A stretch of DNA of 44,703 nt from CAUPWF01 sp964367905. Lineage in GTDB: Bacteria > Bacillota > Clostridia > Lachnospirales > Lachnospiraceae. Shown here piece by piece: positions 25,394 to 33,346 of the stretch (positions are counted from its first letter, which is position 1; each line of letters begins with the position of its first letter). The stretch lies in contig CAYIZP010000026.1 of the NCBI GenBank assembly GCA_964367905.1, forward strand, positions 1 to 44,703. The letters run 5' to 3'. The notes under the pieces were generated by a model that saw only the letters and a program-made list of their open reading frames with translations, searched no databases and had not been told where the DNA came from. The position numbers and the translations under genes were made by a program.

Positions 25394-26920
25394 CTAAGTG
25401 CTAGACTTCTCTTTATATTCTCGTGGGGTCTTCCCTATCTTTTTTCTGAATATTCGCGTAAAGTGCTCTACATTCTTATATCCAACTGAATCACTGATTT
25501 CATATATCTTTAGATTGGTATTCATGATCAAGTCTTTTGATTTTTCCATCCTAACGTGAGTTAGATACTCCACGAAAGATTTGCCAAATTCCTTTCTAAA
25601 CTTGGAGCAAAAGTATTGCTCATTTAATTCTACAAGCTCAGCAACTTCCCCAAGGGTCAGATTGTGATTCGAATAGTTATCCTCAATATATATTCTCACC
25701 TTTTCCATAGGATTATTGGTAATGTGCTCCTGATATCTCTGTTGCAAATAATTGAGTATCCAGCGATTAAAATTTGTACACCAAATGACAATATCTCCAC
25801 TTGTAACCAAACGATTTAATTTGACCACATAGTCCTGCTTATCTACAAACGCATTCCAAATAGATTCTCCAATTTCTTCAAAATACATACTCTCAATCAG
25901 AATCATGTGTAATACCTTTAATTTCAGAGTATCGACATCTTCGTATGATTTGTCATGTAAAACCTCAAACTGCGCCTTGGATAACTTCATATCACTAAAT
26001 TCTTTTAACGCTTGAATAATAGCGTTATATTCTTCAACACGTGTAAGAGCTTCCTGAAGAGAATATTGTTCTGCTAATTGCATTGTGTATATTTTTTGAC
26101 TTGTAAGAATATACCTCAAGGCTAAATTTTGTTCTGCTTCCTGAACACATTGAAATAATTGTTCTGAATTCGCACCATACGAACTGATTCCTATATTTAT
26201 ATTCACATTCAAATAATCTTTCACCACTAATATAATTCTATTGCACAGGGAATAAATTTCATCTTCATTTTCTTGAAGTTGGCAATACACCAATATCTTT
26301 GTCTCACTGTAATTCGTCATTTTACAGTATTTCTCAATCTTAGGAATCTGTTTTGTAATTTGAAAAATAGACGAAAATAAATCTTGTCGGATATTTGGAA
26401 ATCGTGTTCTAACTTCATCCATATCATCTACTTGCCATATCATTATATAGTAATTTGCATATTTCTCGCTATCTATTTGGTTTGCTCCAAGTACATCCTC
26501 TCGAAAAGTATCACCAATAGACACATTATTTTTATAATGAAAAATTATATTTTCTTGCTTCAGGTTACTGATAAAGGAATAAAAATATTCTGGTTTTAAC
26601 TCTGATTTCAAATAATAATCATTGACTCCAAGTTTAAAAGCCTCCCTCACCATATCAAATTCATTATATGAACTAATCACAACAATCCTACATTGATATC
26701 CTTGTCCTTTTATCTCTCGTATTAACTCTAACCCATCCATGATAGGCATTTTCATATCAGTAATTACTAGATGTACCTCATTACTTTGTAAGTATTTTAA
26801 AGCCGCTGCTCCTTCTGCCGCCTCGCAAACAATCTTACAATCAAACTCTTCCCAATCAATCATTGTAGCTATTGCCGTCCTACTAATCGCCTCATCATCT
26901 ACTACCATTATCTTCAACAT
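25394..26920 (-). CDS. YesN-type response regulator with AraC DNA-binding domain
   Basis: A 508-residue regulator: receiver domain at residues 1-120 with the acidic pocket D8-D9, phospho-acceptor D55 (VITDMKMP) and the switch residues S-S at about 84 and K at about 106; a long middle region (about 120-400); and two AraC-type helix-turn-helix units at the C-terminus (LTLGEVAELVELNEQYFCSK; IYEISDSVGYKNVEHFTRIF). It is the partner of the YesM-type kinase whose gene overlaps it by 26 bases upstream. The target is most likely the promoter of the binding-protein gene 93 bases beyond its own stop. The ligand is probably an oligosaccharide. Confidence 0.92.
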   Translation of the reverse strand: MLKIMVVDDEAISRTAIATMIDWEEFDCKIVCEAAEGAAALKYLQSNEVHLVITDMKMPIMDGLELIREIKGQGYQCRIVVISSYNEFDMVREAFKLGVNDYYLKSELKPEYFYSFISNLKQENIIFHYKNNVSIGDTFREDVLGANQIDSEKYANYYIMIWQVDDMDEVRTRFPNIRQDLFSSIFQITKQIPKIEKYCKMTNYSETKILVYCQLQENEDEIYSLCNRIILVVKDYLNVNINIGISSYGANSEQLFQCVQEAEQNLALRYILTSQKIYTMQLAEQYSLQEALTRVEEYNAIIQALKEFSDMKLSKAQFEVLHDKSYEDVDTLKLKVLHMILIESMYFEEIGESIWNAFVDKQDYVVKLNRLVTSGDIVIWCTNFNRWILNYLQQRYQEHITNNPMEKVRIYIEDNYSNHNLTLGEVAELVELNEQYFCSKFRKEFGKSFVEYLTHVRMEKSKDLIMNTNLKIYEISDSVGYKNVEHFTRIFRKKIGKTPREYKEKSST

Positions 26921-28670
26921 ATAGTTTCTCCTCTACAATGACTGGTATATAAAAATAAATTTCTGTATATTTGCCAATCTCACTCTTTATTTGAACACTA
27001 TAATCATTTCCATAGTACATCTTTAATCGCTTATGTATATTAGCAATTGCAATTTTATTCCCATTTTGCGGCTTTCTGTTCAGTACTTCAATTATTGTTT
27101 CCTGTGACATACCTTTTCCATTGTCATATATTTGAAATAATAATTTATCTCCCTCTCTTTTCACAGAAACGATGACTTCTCCTTGATCGTCTTTATCCGA
27201 AAATCCGTGTATAATTGCATTTTCAATAAACGGTTGAAGCATCAGTTTTGGAACATTATACTTTTCACAACCATCTTCAATTTGAAATCTTACATCAAAT
27301 CCATTTACATATCTTATTTTCATGATATAGATATATGCCTCTAAAATATTTAATTCGTTGTCCAACGTCTGCATATTGTTTTTATTGCGAAATGTGAGCG
27401 CTAAAATTCGATTCATCGACTCTGCCATTTTTTCTATATTAGTGAATTTTGCCATTTTCGCAACAAATTGAATTGCATTAACAGTATTAGATAAAAAATG
27501 TGGATTGATTTGAGCTTCCAATGCTTGTATTTCTTCCTTCTGCTTTTCACGTTCTTTCTCTATATTTTCATCCATCAGTTGCTGAATTTTTTCAATCATC
27601 TCATTATACGTATTCCCTATAGCCACAATTTCTTCTGGACCTTCACTCTTAACCTTCTCAAACACCTCTTGCCGTTCAACTTTTTTCATTGTCTTTGAAA
27701 GTTTATTAATTGGGTTAATAATATCTTCTAGCAACCGGGTGATAAACCAATAGAAAAGGCTAAACACAACGACTAGAATCAAAAAAGCTACAGTCAAAAT
27801 AGTTCTGTATGTAGATGAAATTTGCGTATTAGGCGCTACAACAACCAATCTCCATCCTGTTCTGCTAATTTCTGATTCTTTTAGCAACAATCCGTTAATA
27901 GAATGGTCTCTATCCATAATATATGCTTGTACCTCATCTAGATGGATATCATCCGATGCTTGTAAGACCTCTCTTTGATTATCATAAAGATAAATACTAA
28001 CATCTTCTGCCCACTGATTTGCCGACCGTATACTTTCTAGAGCTTGGGACGTAACATTCATCATAATCAAATCCACCTCGTCGGTAATATCTGATTTTGT
28101 AGGAGCCATTATCATGCTCATCATACAGGAATCTCCATTTGACATTATATCAGTATACATTGTTTCTCTATCTGTTATCACTATTTCTACTCGATCCTCA
28201 TTATCATGTGCTTGCTCATAGAATTCCGTCTCTTTCAAGTCTTCATAGCTTATTTCCATGGCAGATTTATAATTATATGTTTCTCCCTCATCGCTATACA
28301 TCTGTATTCCAATCAATGGTGACTTTGACAAGATTACTTGGTTATATTGTTCATCTAATTTTTCTCTATATTCGTACTTGATTGTCCCTTCATTGCGAAA
28401 ATATTGACCTAAATCTTCTACAAACTGATTATCATTTGCTACCAAGAGCTGACTCATTTGAATTGCATTATCATATGTTTCTTTATTTAATGAATCTTCG
28501 ATCTGCTTTTGAACTAAATCGACACGAGTCTCAATCTCTCTTTGTGAAAAATATAAGATTACAATAACAGTAGATCCAAATACAGCAAAAATAGGTATAA
28601 TAATATACCTCATGTAATACGACCGATATCGTTCTTGTATAGATTTTCTTCTTTCCTTTTTTTCTGTCAT
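26895..28670 (-). CDS. YesM-type sensor histidine kinase
   Basis: A 591-residue membrane kinase. A first membrane helix (about residues 22-42) and a second (about 280-305) enclose an extracellular sensor domain. A HAMP segment follows (INPISKLSKTMKKVE-like), then the phospho-acceptor region QALEAQINPHFLSNTVNAIQ with the conserved His, and an ATPase domain with the N box LQPFIENAIIHGF and G box YDNGKGMS. The usual LYNTL after the His is LSNTV here. It should sense an outside sugar and phosphorylate the YesN-type regulator. The gene overlaps that regulator by 26 bases and has a good promoter 53 bases upstream. Confidence 0.92.
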   Translation of the reverse strand: MTEKKERRKSIQERYRSYYMRYIIIPIFAVFGSTVIVILYFSQREIETRVDLVQKQIEDSLNKETYDNAIQMSQLLVANDNQFVEDLGQYFRNEGTIKYEYREKLDEQYNQVILSKSPLIGIQMYSDEGETYNYKSAMEISYEDLKETEFYEQAHDNEDRVEIVITDRETMYTDIMSNGDSCMMSMIMAPTKSDITDEVDLIMMNVTSQALESIRSANQWAEDVSIYLYDNQREVLQASDDIHLDEVQAYIMDRDHSINGLLLKESEISRTGWRLVVVAPNTQISSTYRTILTVAFLILVVVFSLFYWFITRLLEDIINPINKLSKTMKKVERQEVFEKVKSEGPEEIVAIGNTYNEMIEKIQQLMDENIEKEREKQKEEIQALEAQINPHFLSNTVNAIQFVAKMAKFTNIEKMAESMNRILALTFRNKNNMQTLDNELNILEAYIYIMKIRYVNGFDVRFQIEDGCEKYNVPKLMLQPFIENAIIHGFSDKDDQGEVIVSVKREGDKLLFQIYDNGKGMSQETIIEVLNRKPQNGNKIAIANIHKRLKMYYGNDYSVQIKSEIGKYTEIYFYIPVIVEEKLYVEDNGSR

Positions 28671-28722
28671 AGCTACTTACTCCCTATCCAATTGATTAGA
28701 GTTTCTTATTACTCTTCTATAA

Positions 28723-28750
28723 ATTATATCGTTTATTCTCTTGAAGTCAA
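28723..28750 (-). promoter_or_regulatory. SigmaA-type promoter for the YesM/YesN genes
   Basis: Minus-strand TTGACT (28745-28750), 16-base spacer, TATAAT (28723-28728), about 52 bases before the kinase ATG. Confidence 0.7.
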
Positions 28751-28854
28751 TTAACTTCTTAATAGCATCGTATTGCTCTATTAACTAATTTCTCGCTTTG
28801 ATTATTGTAAAGGAGGCCATCACCACCATCATCAACGCACTTTTCCCTTTTTAA

Positions 28855-29005
28855 TATCCCATAAAGGATGATACACTGATTTTGGATGGGATAAGCTATT
28901 TGTCTTATTTTCAATCAATGCGTACCCGCATAGCGGGTAGTTTATTACTTCACATAGTTCATTTCTCTTTCGAGAAACGAACTTTATGCTCAGCAGGCTA
29001 AAGCC
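28855..29005. repeat. Cluster of four hairpins in non-coding DNA
   Basis: The 398 bases between the kinase start and the gene ending at 29069 hold no ORF but a string of palindromes: TATCCCAT/ATGGGATA (28855-28893), TACCCGC/GCGGGTA (28923-28939, 3-base loop), GTTCATTTCTC/GAGAAACGAAC (28957-28982, one mismatch that is G-U on one strand) and GGCT/AGCC (28996-29005). A terminator hairpin follows at 29014. Such packing is seen in palindromic repeat elements, ends of IS200/IS605-type elements, or structured RNA. I cannot choose between them by eye. Confidence 0.55.
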
Positions 29006-29013
29006 CATAATAA

Positions 29014-29054
29014 TATATCAGCACCAAGAACTTTTCGTTCTTGGTGCTGATATA
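29014..29054 (-). terminator. Perfect 18-bp stem-loop after the zinc-ribbon gene at 29069
   Basis: TATATCAGCACCAAGAAC (29014-29031) and its exact complement (29037-29054) with a 5-base loop, 14 bases after the stop of the upstream minus-strand gene. The following bases on the minus strand are only moderately T-rich (TTATTATGG), so termination may be incomplete. Confidence 0.75.
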
Positions 29055-29068
29055 GGCAATCTAATATA

Positions 29069-29653
29069 TTAGTTTTTTCCAAACAATTTAGCTACGAATC
29101 CCTTTTTACCAAAAAAGGAATCTTCGCGCTTTGCAATCTCCCTAGCTCTTGTATTCATAGAAGTTGCATTCACTATACTCTTGGTATTTTCTATAATATA
29201 GGCTGGATCATCTGAGTCGATCAGCATATATCTAAATTTATTTTTCACTGTATGACGCAATATGTACATCTCATCTGGTACGTCATCACCGCCTCCAAAA
29301 AATCTCTGTACTGCTTCAGCAATTGGATTCCCCTCTACTGTAGACAGACTATGATAATACGAATATGTTGTAACTACATCCACATCAGCAGAGTCACTCT
29401 CTCTATGAGTTGAATCATATTTCACCTTACATGTTCCACATGTTCCATCTAAGATACTCTTAATCATTTTCTTACGATCACCTTTCCCGAAAGGCGGATA
29501 TACATCTTGTTGCTCAAACTCCGAAATAATACTAGTACTTAGATTTACATATGGCAACTCTTCTAATTTTAGCATCGGCATCACTGTTCTTCCACATGTA
29601 CACATGCTTTTAATACCTTGTGTTTTCGCTCCACAATATACACAATATTCCAT
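29069..29653 (-). CDS. Uncharacterised protein with N-terminal zinc ribbon
   Basis: A 194-residue protein I do not recognise. It opens with a zinc-binding pattern (EYCVYCGAKTQ ... MCTCGR, four cysteines in the first 20 residues) and has a second Cys pair in DGTCGTCKVKYD at about residue 75. The rest is soluble, with a basic C-terminus (KKGFVAKLFGKN) and no membrane segment. The ATG at 29653 has GGAGGG five bases upstream and puts the zinc ribbon at the N-terminus; an eight-codon longer frame exists. It lies 117 bases downstream of the queuine transporter gene on the same strand and is followed by a strong hairpin. Confidence 0.7.
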   Translation of the reverse strand: MEYCVYCGAKTQGIKSMCTCGRTVMPMLKLEELPYVNLSTSIISEFEQQDVYPPFGKGDRKKMIKSILDGTCGTCKVKYDSTHRESDSADVDVVTTYSYYHSLSTVEGNPIAEAVQRFFGGGDDVPDEMYILRHTVKNKFRYMLIDSDDPAYIIENTKSIVNATSMNTRAREIAKREDSFFGKKGFVAKLFGKN

Positions 29654-29770
29654 TGTCTCCCTCCATAAGGCATTCACATTTTACGTTCTGTTACTTCTCC
29701 ATTATACAATACCCATTGTTACTTATTCAATATCAACAGTTAAATTATTTATGAAGCAGAATTTATAAAA

Positions 29771-30475
29771 CTATTCTTCACTCTTTTGACTTGGTCTAAA
29801 TTTTCTTGCTAAATACACAAACGGGGTATCTAATAGACTTGTAATAATGAATATCACATAAGATGAAATTATGATGTTTATTATTGTTGCAACATCAAAG
29901 GTACCCCAAAAAGCACCAAAACTAAACAGTATCGCATTAATCAATTGAGAAATTAATGTGGAACCGTTATTTCTTATAAATAAATACCCCTTTCTATTCC
30001 CAAACAATTTTGTTGTTTTACTCCATATAAAATGATAAATCCACACATCAAAAACCTGACAAATAGCAAAAACCAAAACGCCTACTATCATAAATCTTGG
30101 TGTATTAGCAAATACTTCCTTGATAGCTGGCATAATATAATCATTATCTGCTGGAATGTATAAAAACCATAGTCTTGATATCAAAATAAATGATACATTT
30201 GCAAGAATTCCAATTTTAACCGCCTTGTTTGCCGCCTTTTTCCCGTAATTTTCAGATAAAATATCAGTCACTAAAAATGTAGAGGCAAATAATACATTCC
30301 CTAACGTCTGATTTGCCCCAAATGCATCAATCATAATTGAGACCTCAATGTTTGCTACAATCGTTGCAATTGCCGACCAAACAAACAAACCTGTCTTTCC
30401 TAATATTCTATAAAAAATTAAAACTGATCCATAGGTGAGAACTAAGGATAATACTAAAACTAATTCATTTTGCAT
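29771..30475 (-). CDS. yhhQ: Queuosine precursor transporter (YhhQ/QPTR family)
   Basis: A 234-residue membrane protein with about six segments, of the vitamin-uptake-like YhhQ family, which imports preQ0, preQ1 or queuine. Signatures are FLVTDILSENYGKKAANKAV, VFDVWIYHFIW and FIRNNGSTLISQLINAILF. Its start lies inside the last 11 bases of the radical SAM gene, so both are co-translated. With that gene and the preQ1 riboswitch upstream it forms a queuine-salvage operon; in this context the imported molecule may be queuine rather than preQ0. Confidence 0.9.
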   Translation of the reverse strand: MQNELVLVLSLVLTYGSVLIFYRILGKTGLFVWSAIATIVANIEVSIMIDAFGANQTLGNVLFASTFLVTDILSENYGKKAANKAVKIGILANVSFILISRLWFLYIPADNDYIMPAIKEVFANTPRFMIVGVLVFAICQVFDVWIYHFIWSKTTKLFGNRKGYLFIRNNGSTLISQLINAILFSFGAFWGTFDVATIINIIISSYVIFIITSLLDTPFVYLARKFRPSQKSEE

Positions 30476-31199
30476 TGGTTGTCACTCCTCCTACTCCAAA
30501 CGCTGTATTTTCCATTAAGATATCTACTCTTATATCATCTATGTATTTCGGATAGATGTGCTCTGCAAACAATTTTATTACTTTAGGGTCTGGTTTAATT
30601 GGAGTCCCATTTTCTTGCATGATATTGATACAAACCCTATCAAAATATGTTAATCCTATTTCGATATCATTTGTCATAGTATCTACACTTTGTCCTGGAA
30701 TACCAAATAACAAGCAACATTCATCAAAATATTTTGCAATTTCTTCTGGCTTATCAGTGTCAATCCCCTTCGCCAAATAACATTCTCTGAATAAATAATC
30801 GAAAGTTTCAACTCCTATTTTAACAATTACTTTTATTCCTAAATCACCAAACTTCTTTCGGAGAGGTTCTACTGCCTCGCGATTCGTCCAATGACATTCG
30901 AAATGAATTTCTTTGATATTTTTCTCTAAACATTTGTTCTCAATAAAATCCATTGTTTTTTCGGATAATTCCGTAAAACTCCCCGAATTAATTACCTCTA
31001 ACTTTTGATATATCCCTGTAACTTTATCAATTTCTTCTTGATTCAACACATCATTTTCTTCCTGGTTCACAGAATAGTCCAGATGATAATCGCAGAATCT
31101 ACACCTTCTCCAATTGCAACCTTTACCTCGGATTAGCACAATTTCTCGTTTATTCTTCTCATGAATCACAGAATACCTTACTTCAATTTCATTATCCAT
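30465..31199 (-). CDS. queL: Radical SAM queuine lyase-like enzyme (QueL-like)
   Basis: A 244-residue radical SAM protein. The iron-sulfur cluster Cys are C28, C33 and C36 (GCNWRRCRFC), a C-x4-C-x2-C spacing instead of the common C-x3-C-x2-C. Other conserved parts are FECHWTNREAVEPLRKKF, KIGVETFDYLFRE and CCLLFGIPGQSVDTM. In gut Clostridia a radical SAM enzyme of this group (QueL) converts queuine to preQ1, which can re-enter tRNA queuosine synthesis. The identification rests on the sequence, the overlapping YhhQ gene and the preQ1 riboswitch. GAAAGGAAAAT lies just before the ATG. I am fairly sure of the family, less of the exact reaction. Confidence 0.8.
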   Translation of the reverse strand: MDNEIEVRYSVIHEKNKREIVLIRGKGCNWRRCRFCDYHLDYSVNQEENDVLNQEEIDKVTGIYQKLEVINSGSFTELSEKTMDFIENKCLEKNIKEIHFECHWTNREAVEPLRKKFGDLGIKVIVKIGVETFDYLFRECYLAKGIDTDKPEEIAKYFDECCLLFGIPGQSVDTMTNDIEIGLTYFDRVCINIMQENGTPIKPDPKVIKLFAEHIYPKYIDDIRVDILMENTAFGVGGVTTNAK

Positions 31200-31224
31200 T
31201 ATATTTTCCTTTCAAAAACCAACA

Positions 31225-31384
31225 AAGTGTCTTCGACACTTCAACACCCCTGCCCTCAATCTTGATGGAGAAGCACACTTTCTGCACCGAATTCGGTCAC
31301 AGAGTGACATCTACATGTCGAATTCGTGTGCATCCCCGCGGAGCGTTCTGATGTTATAGGAAATGAGTAATTTCCTATAACATC
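31225..31384. repeat. Multi-palindrome repeat between riboswitch and queL
   Basis: Four nested or adjacent hairpins: AAGTGTC/GACACTT (31225-31241), GCACCGAATTCG with CGAATTCGTGTGC (31284-31331) enclosing GTCAC/GTGAC (31296-31308), and a perfect 15-bp stem GATGTTATAGGAAAT with its complement (31350-31384). The stretch CCTGCCCTCAATCTTGA (31249-31265) is nearly the same as one at 44294-44311 next to an IS91-like transposase. This looks like a short mobile or repeated element placed in the 5' leader of queL. Confidence 0.55.
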
Positions 31385-31412
31385 AAAAAAAGTTCCTGTT
31401 TACAGGAACTTT
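31385..31412 (-). terminator. Leader terminator downstream of the preQ1 riboswitch
   Basis: On the minus strand AAAGTTCCTGT, a 2-base loop, its exact complement, then seven T. It lies 46 bases past the riboswitch and is the likely off-state of the expression platform. A weaker hairpin (ACGATA/TATCGT) followed by TTTTTT lies just before it. Confidence 0.8.
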
Positions 31413-31458
31413 AAAAAAGCAAATAGACGATAGCTTTGTATCGTAAGCAATTTGATAG

Positions 31459-31500
31459 TCCTAGTTTTTTTTATAGACAGGATGGTTACGAACTGTCTTA
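31459..31500 (-). promoter_or_regulatory. preQ1-I riboswitch
   Basis: On the minus strand the stem AGACAG/CTGTCT encloses the loop TTCGTAACCATC and is followed by an A-rich tail ATAAAAAAAACTAGG. This is the small H-type pseudoknot plan of the preQ1 class I riboswitch: P1 stem, loop with GTAACC, and an A-rich strand ending in a short element that pairs back to the loop. It lies 8 bases or so after the expected transcription start and upstream of a terminator and the queL-yhhQ genes. Binding of preQ1 should lower expression when the precursor is plentiful. Confidence 0.82.
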
Positions 31501-31516
31501 TTTTATTTGCAGAGCA

Positions 31517-31545
31517 ATTGTAACACAACTGCTCTGTGAAGTCAA
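31517..31545 (-). promoter_or_regulatory. SigmaA-type promoter for the riboswitch-queL-yhhQ operon
   Basis: Minus-strand TTGACT (31540-31545), 17-base spacer, TACAAT (31517-31522). The riboswitch starts about 16 bases beyond the -10. The spacer and -10 also lie in a short inverted repeat (31511-31535), which could be an end-of-transcript hairpin for the upstream ettA gene. Confidence 0.75.
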
Positions 31546-31604
31546 TTAATCTTCCAAACACTATTTTCTATTTTAACAACCTCTCTACTGGCATATGCTC
31601 GAAT

Positions 31605-33284
31605 TTACGCCTTTGTTAGTTTACGTTTCATTCTGCGTGGCTTCGCTGCCTCAACACCTAAACGAGATACTCGATTCTTCTGATAAGACTCGAAGTTCCC
31701 CTCATGCCAATACCAATTTCCAGGCTCTTCATCTGTCCCTTCCCAAGCTATGATGTGAGTTGCGATACGATCAAGGAAGAATCTATCATGGCTGATTACA
31801 ACAGAACAACCTGGAAAGTTAAGAAGCGCTTCTTCCAAGCTAGATAAAGTAGCAATATCCAAATCGTTTGTCGGCTCATCTAATAGGATAAGATTTCCTC
31901 CCTCTTTCAGGGTCAACGCAAGGTTTAATCGATTTCGCTCACCGCCTGAGAGCACTCCTGCCTTCTTCTGCTGATCGGATCCCTTGAATCCAAATCCTGA
32001 AAGATATGCTCTACTTGGTACTTGTACACTTCCTACCTGAAGGTAATCGTTCCCATCTGATACTACTTCCCATAGGGTTTTATCTGGATCTAACCCAGCC
32101 CTATTCTGGTCAACATAAGAAATATGCACGGTCTCTCCGATTTCCAGAGAGCCACTTGTTAGTTCTTCTAGTCCAACAATTGATTTAAATAAGGTTGTTT
32201 TACCAACTCCATTGGGTCCGATTACTCCAACAATTCCCCCTTGTGGAAGAGAGAAAGAAAAATCCTTAATCAAAACGCGATCCCCATACGATTTGTTGAT
32301 GTTATCTGCGACAATAACCTTCGTTCCAAGACGAGAACCAACTTGAATCTTGATATCTGAAAAATCCACTTCTTTTACATTCGCTGCTTGCGCTTGCATC
32401 TCTGCAAATCGCTCAAGTCTAGCCTTACTCTTCGTTTGACGTGCTTTTGGTGAACTTCTCACCCATTCCAACTCGGCATGGATTCGCTTAACAAGTTTTG
32501 CCTGTTGATTCCCTTGTGCTTCCAATCTTGCTGCTTTCGTCTCAAGATAAGTCGAATAATTTCCTTCATATGGATATAGTTGTCCGCGATCCACCTCACA
32601 GATCCATCCTGCCACATTGTCTAAGAAGTATCTATCATGTGTTACCGCTAGTACAGCACCTGGATAAGTTTTTAGAAATTGCTCTAACCATAGAACTGAT
32701 TCCGCATCCAAGTGGTTGGTAGGCTCATCCAACAAGAGCAGATCCGGTGCTTCCAATAGAAGCTTGCAAAGTGCAACACGACGTCTCTCTCCACCTGATA
32801 GAATATTGATTGGTGCATCCGCATCCGGGCATTGAAGAGCATCCATTGCTTGATATAATTTGCTATCCACATCCCAGCCATCTGCCGCATCGATTTCTGA
32901 CTGCAGATTCCCCATCTCTGTCATCAGCTTGTCATAGTCTGCATCTGGTTCCATCATCTCCTCACCAATTTTGTTGAATCGTTCCACCTTCGCCAACAAT
33001 CCACTAAATGCCTGTCTGATATTCTCAATTACTGTCTTATCTTCATCTAGTATTGGTTCCTGTTGAAGAATACCCACAGTGAACCCAGGAGTTAGTTTTG
33101 CTTCTCCCGCACTCACTTCTTCTAATCCTGCCATCACCTTAAGCATTGTGGATTTTCCCATACCATTAGGCCCCACGACACCGATTTTAGCTCCATAATA
33201 GAATGAGAGAGATACGTCATTAAGAATCACCTTATCCCCATGTGCCTTACGTGCCTTATACATTTGATATATAAATTCTGCCAT
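31605..33284 (-). CDS. ettA: Energy-dependent translational throttle protein EttA (ABC-F)
   Basis: A 559-residue soluble ABC-F ATPase with two nucleotide-binding domains and no membrane part. The first has Walker A GPNGMGKST (about residue 39), signature LSGGERRRVALCKLLL and Walker B LLLLDEPTNHLD; the second has GPNGVGKTT, LSGGERNRLNLALTL and LILLDEPTNDLD. The long helical linker and the arm insert have the EttA pattern (WVRSSPKARQTKSKARL). EttA binds the ribosomal E site and couples translation start to the ATP/ADP ratio. Length fits the E. coli protein (about 555). It is a single gene 62 bases downstream of the cystine transporter gene. Confidence 0.95.
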   Translation of the reverse strand: MAEFIYQMYKARKAHGDKVILNDVSLSFYYGAKIGVVGPNGMGKSTMLKVMAGLEEVSAGEAKLTPGFTVGILQQEPILDEDKTVIENIRQAFSGLLAKVERFNKIGEEMMEPDADYDKLMTEMGNLQSEIDAADGWDVDSKLYQAMDALQCPDADAPINILSGGERRRVALCKLLLEAPDLLLLDEPTNHLDAESVLWLEQFLKTYPGAVLAVTHDRYFLDNVAGWICEVDRGQLYPYEGNYSTYLETKAARLEAQGNQQAKLVKRIHAELEWVRSSPKARQTKSKARLERFAEMQAQAANVKEVDFSDIKIQVGSRLGTKVIVADNINKSYGDRVLIKDFSFSLPQGGIVGVIGPNGVGKTTLFKSIVGLEELTSGSLEIGETVHISYVDQNRAGLDPDKTLWEVVSDGNDYLQVGSVQVPSRAYLSGFGFKGSDQQKKAGVLSGGERNRLNLALTLKEGGNLILLDEPTNDLDIATLSSLEEALLNFPGCSVVISHDRFFLDRIATHIIAWEGTDEEPGNWYWHEGNFESYQKNRVSRLGVEAAKPRRMKRKLTKA

Positions 33285-33346
33285 TGTTTTCCCTACCTTT
33301 ACTAAATAATTATAAATTTGCTGGATTCATTATAGCATAGAGCGGA

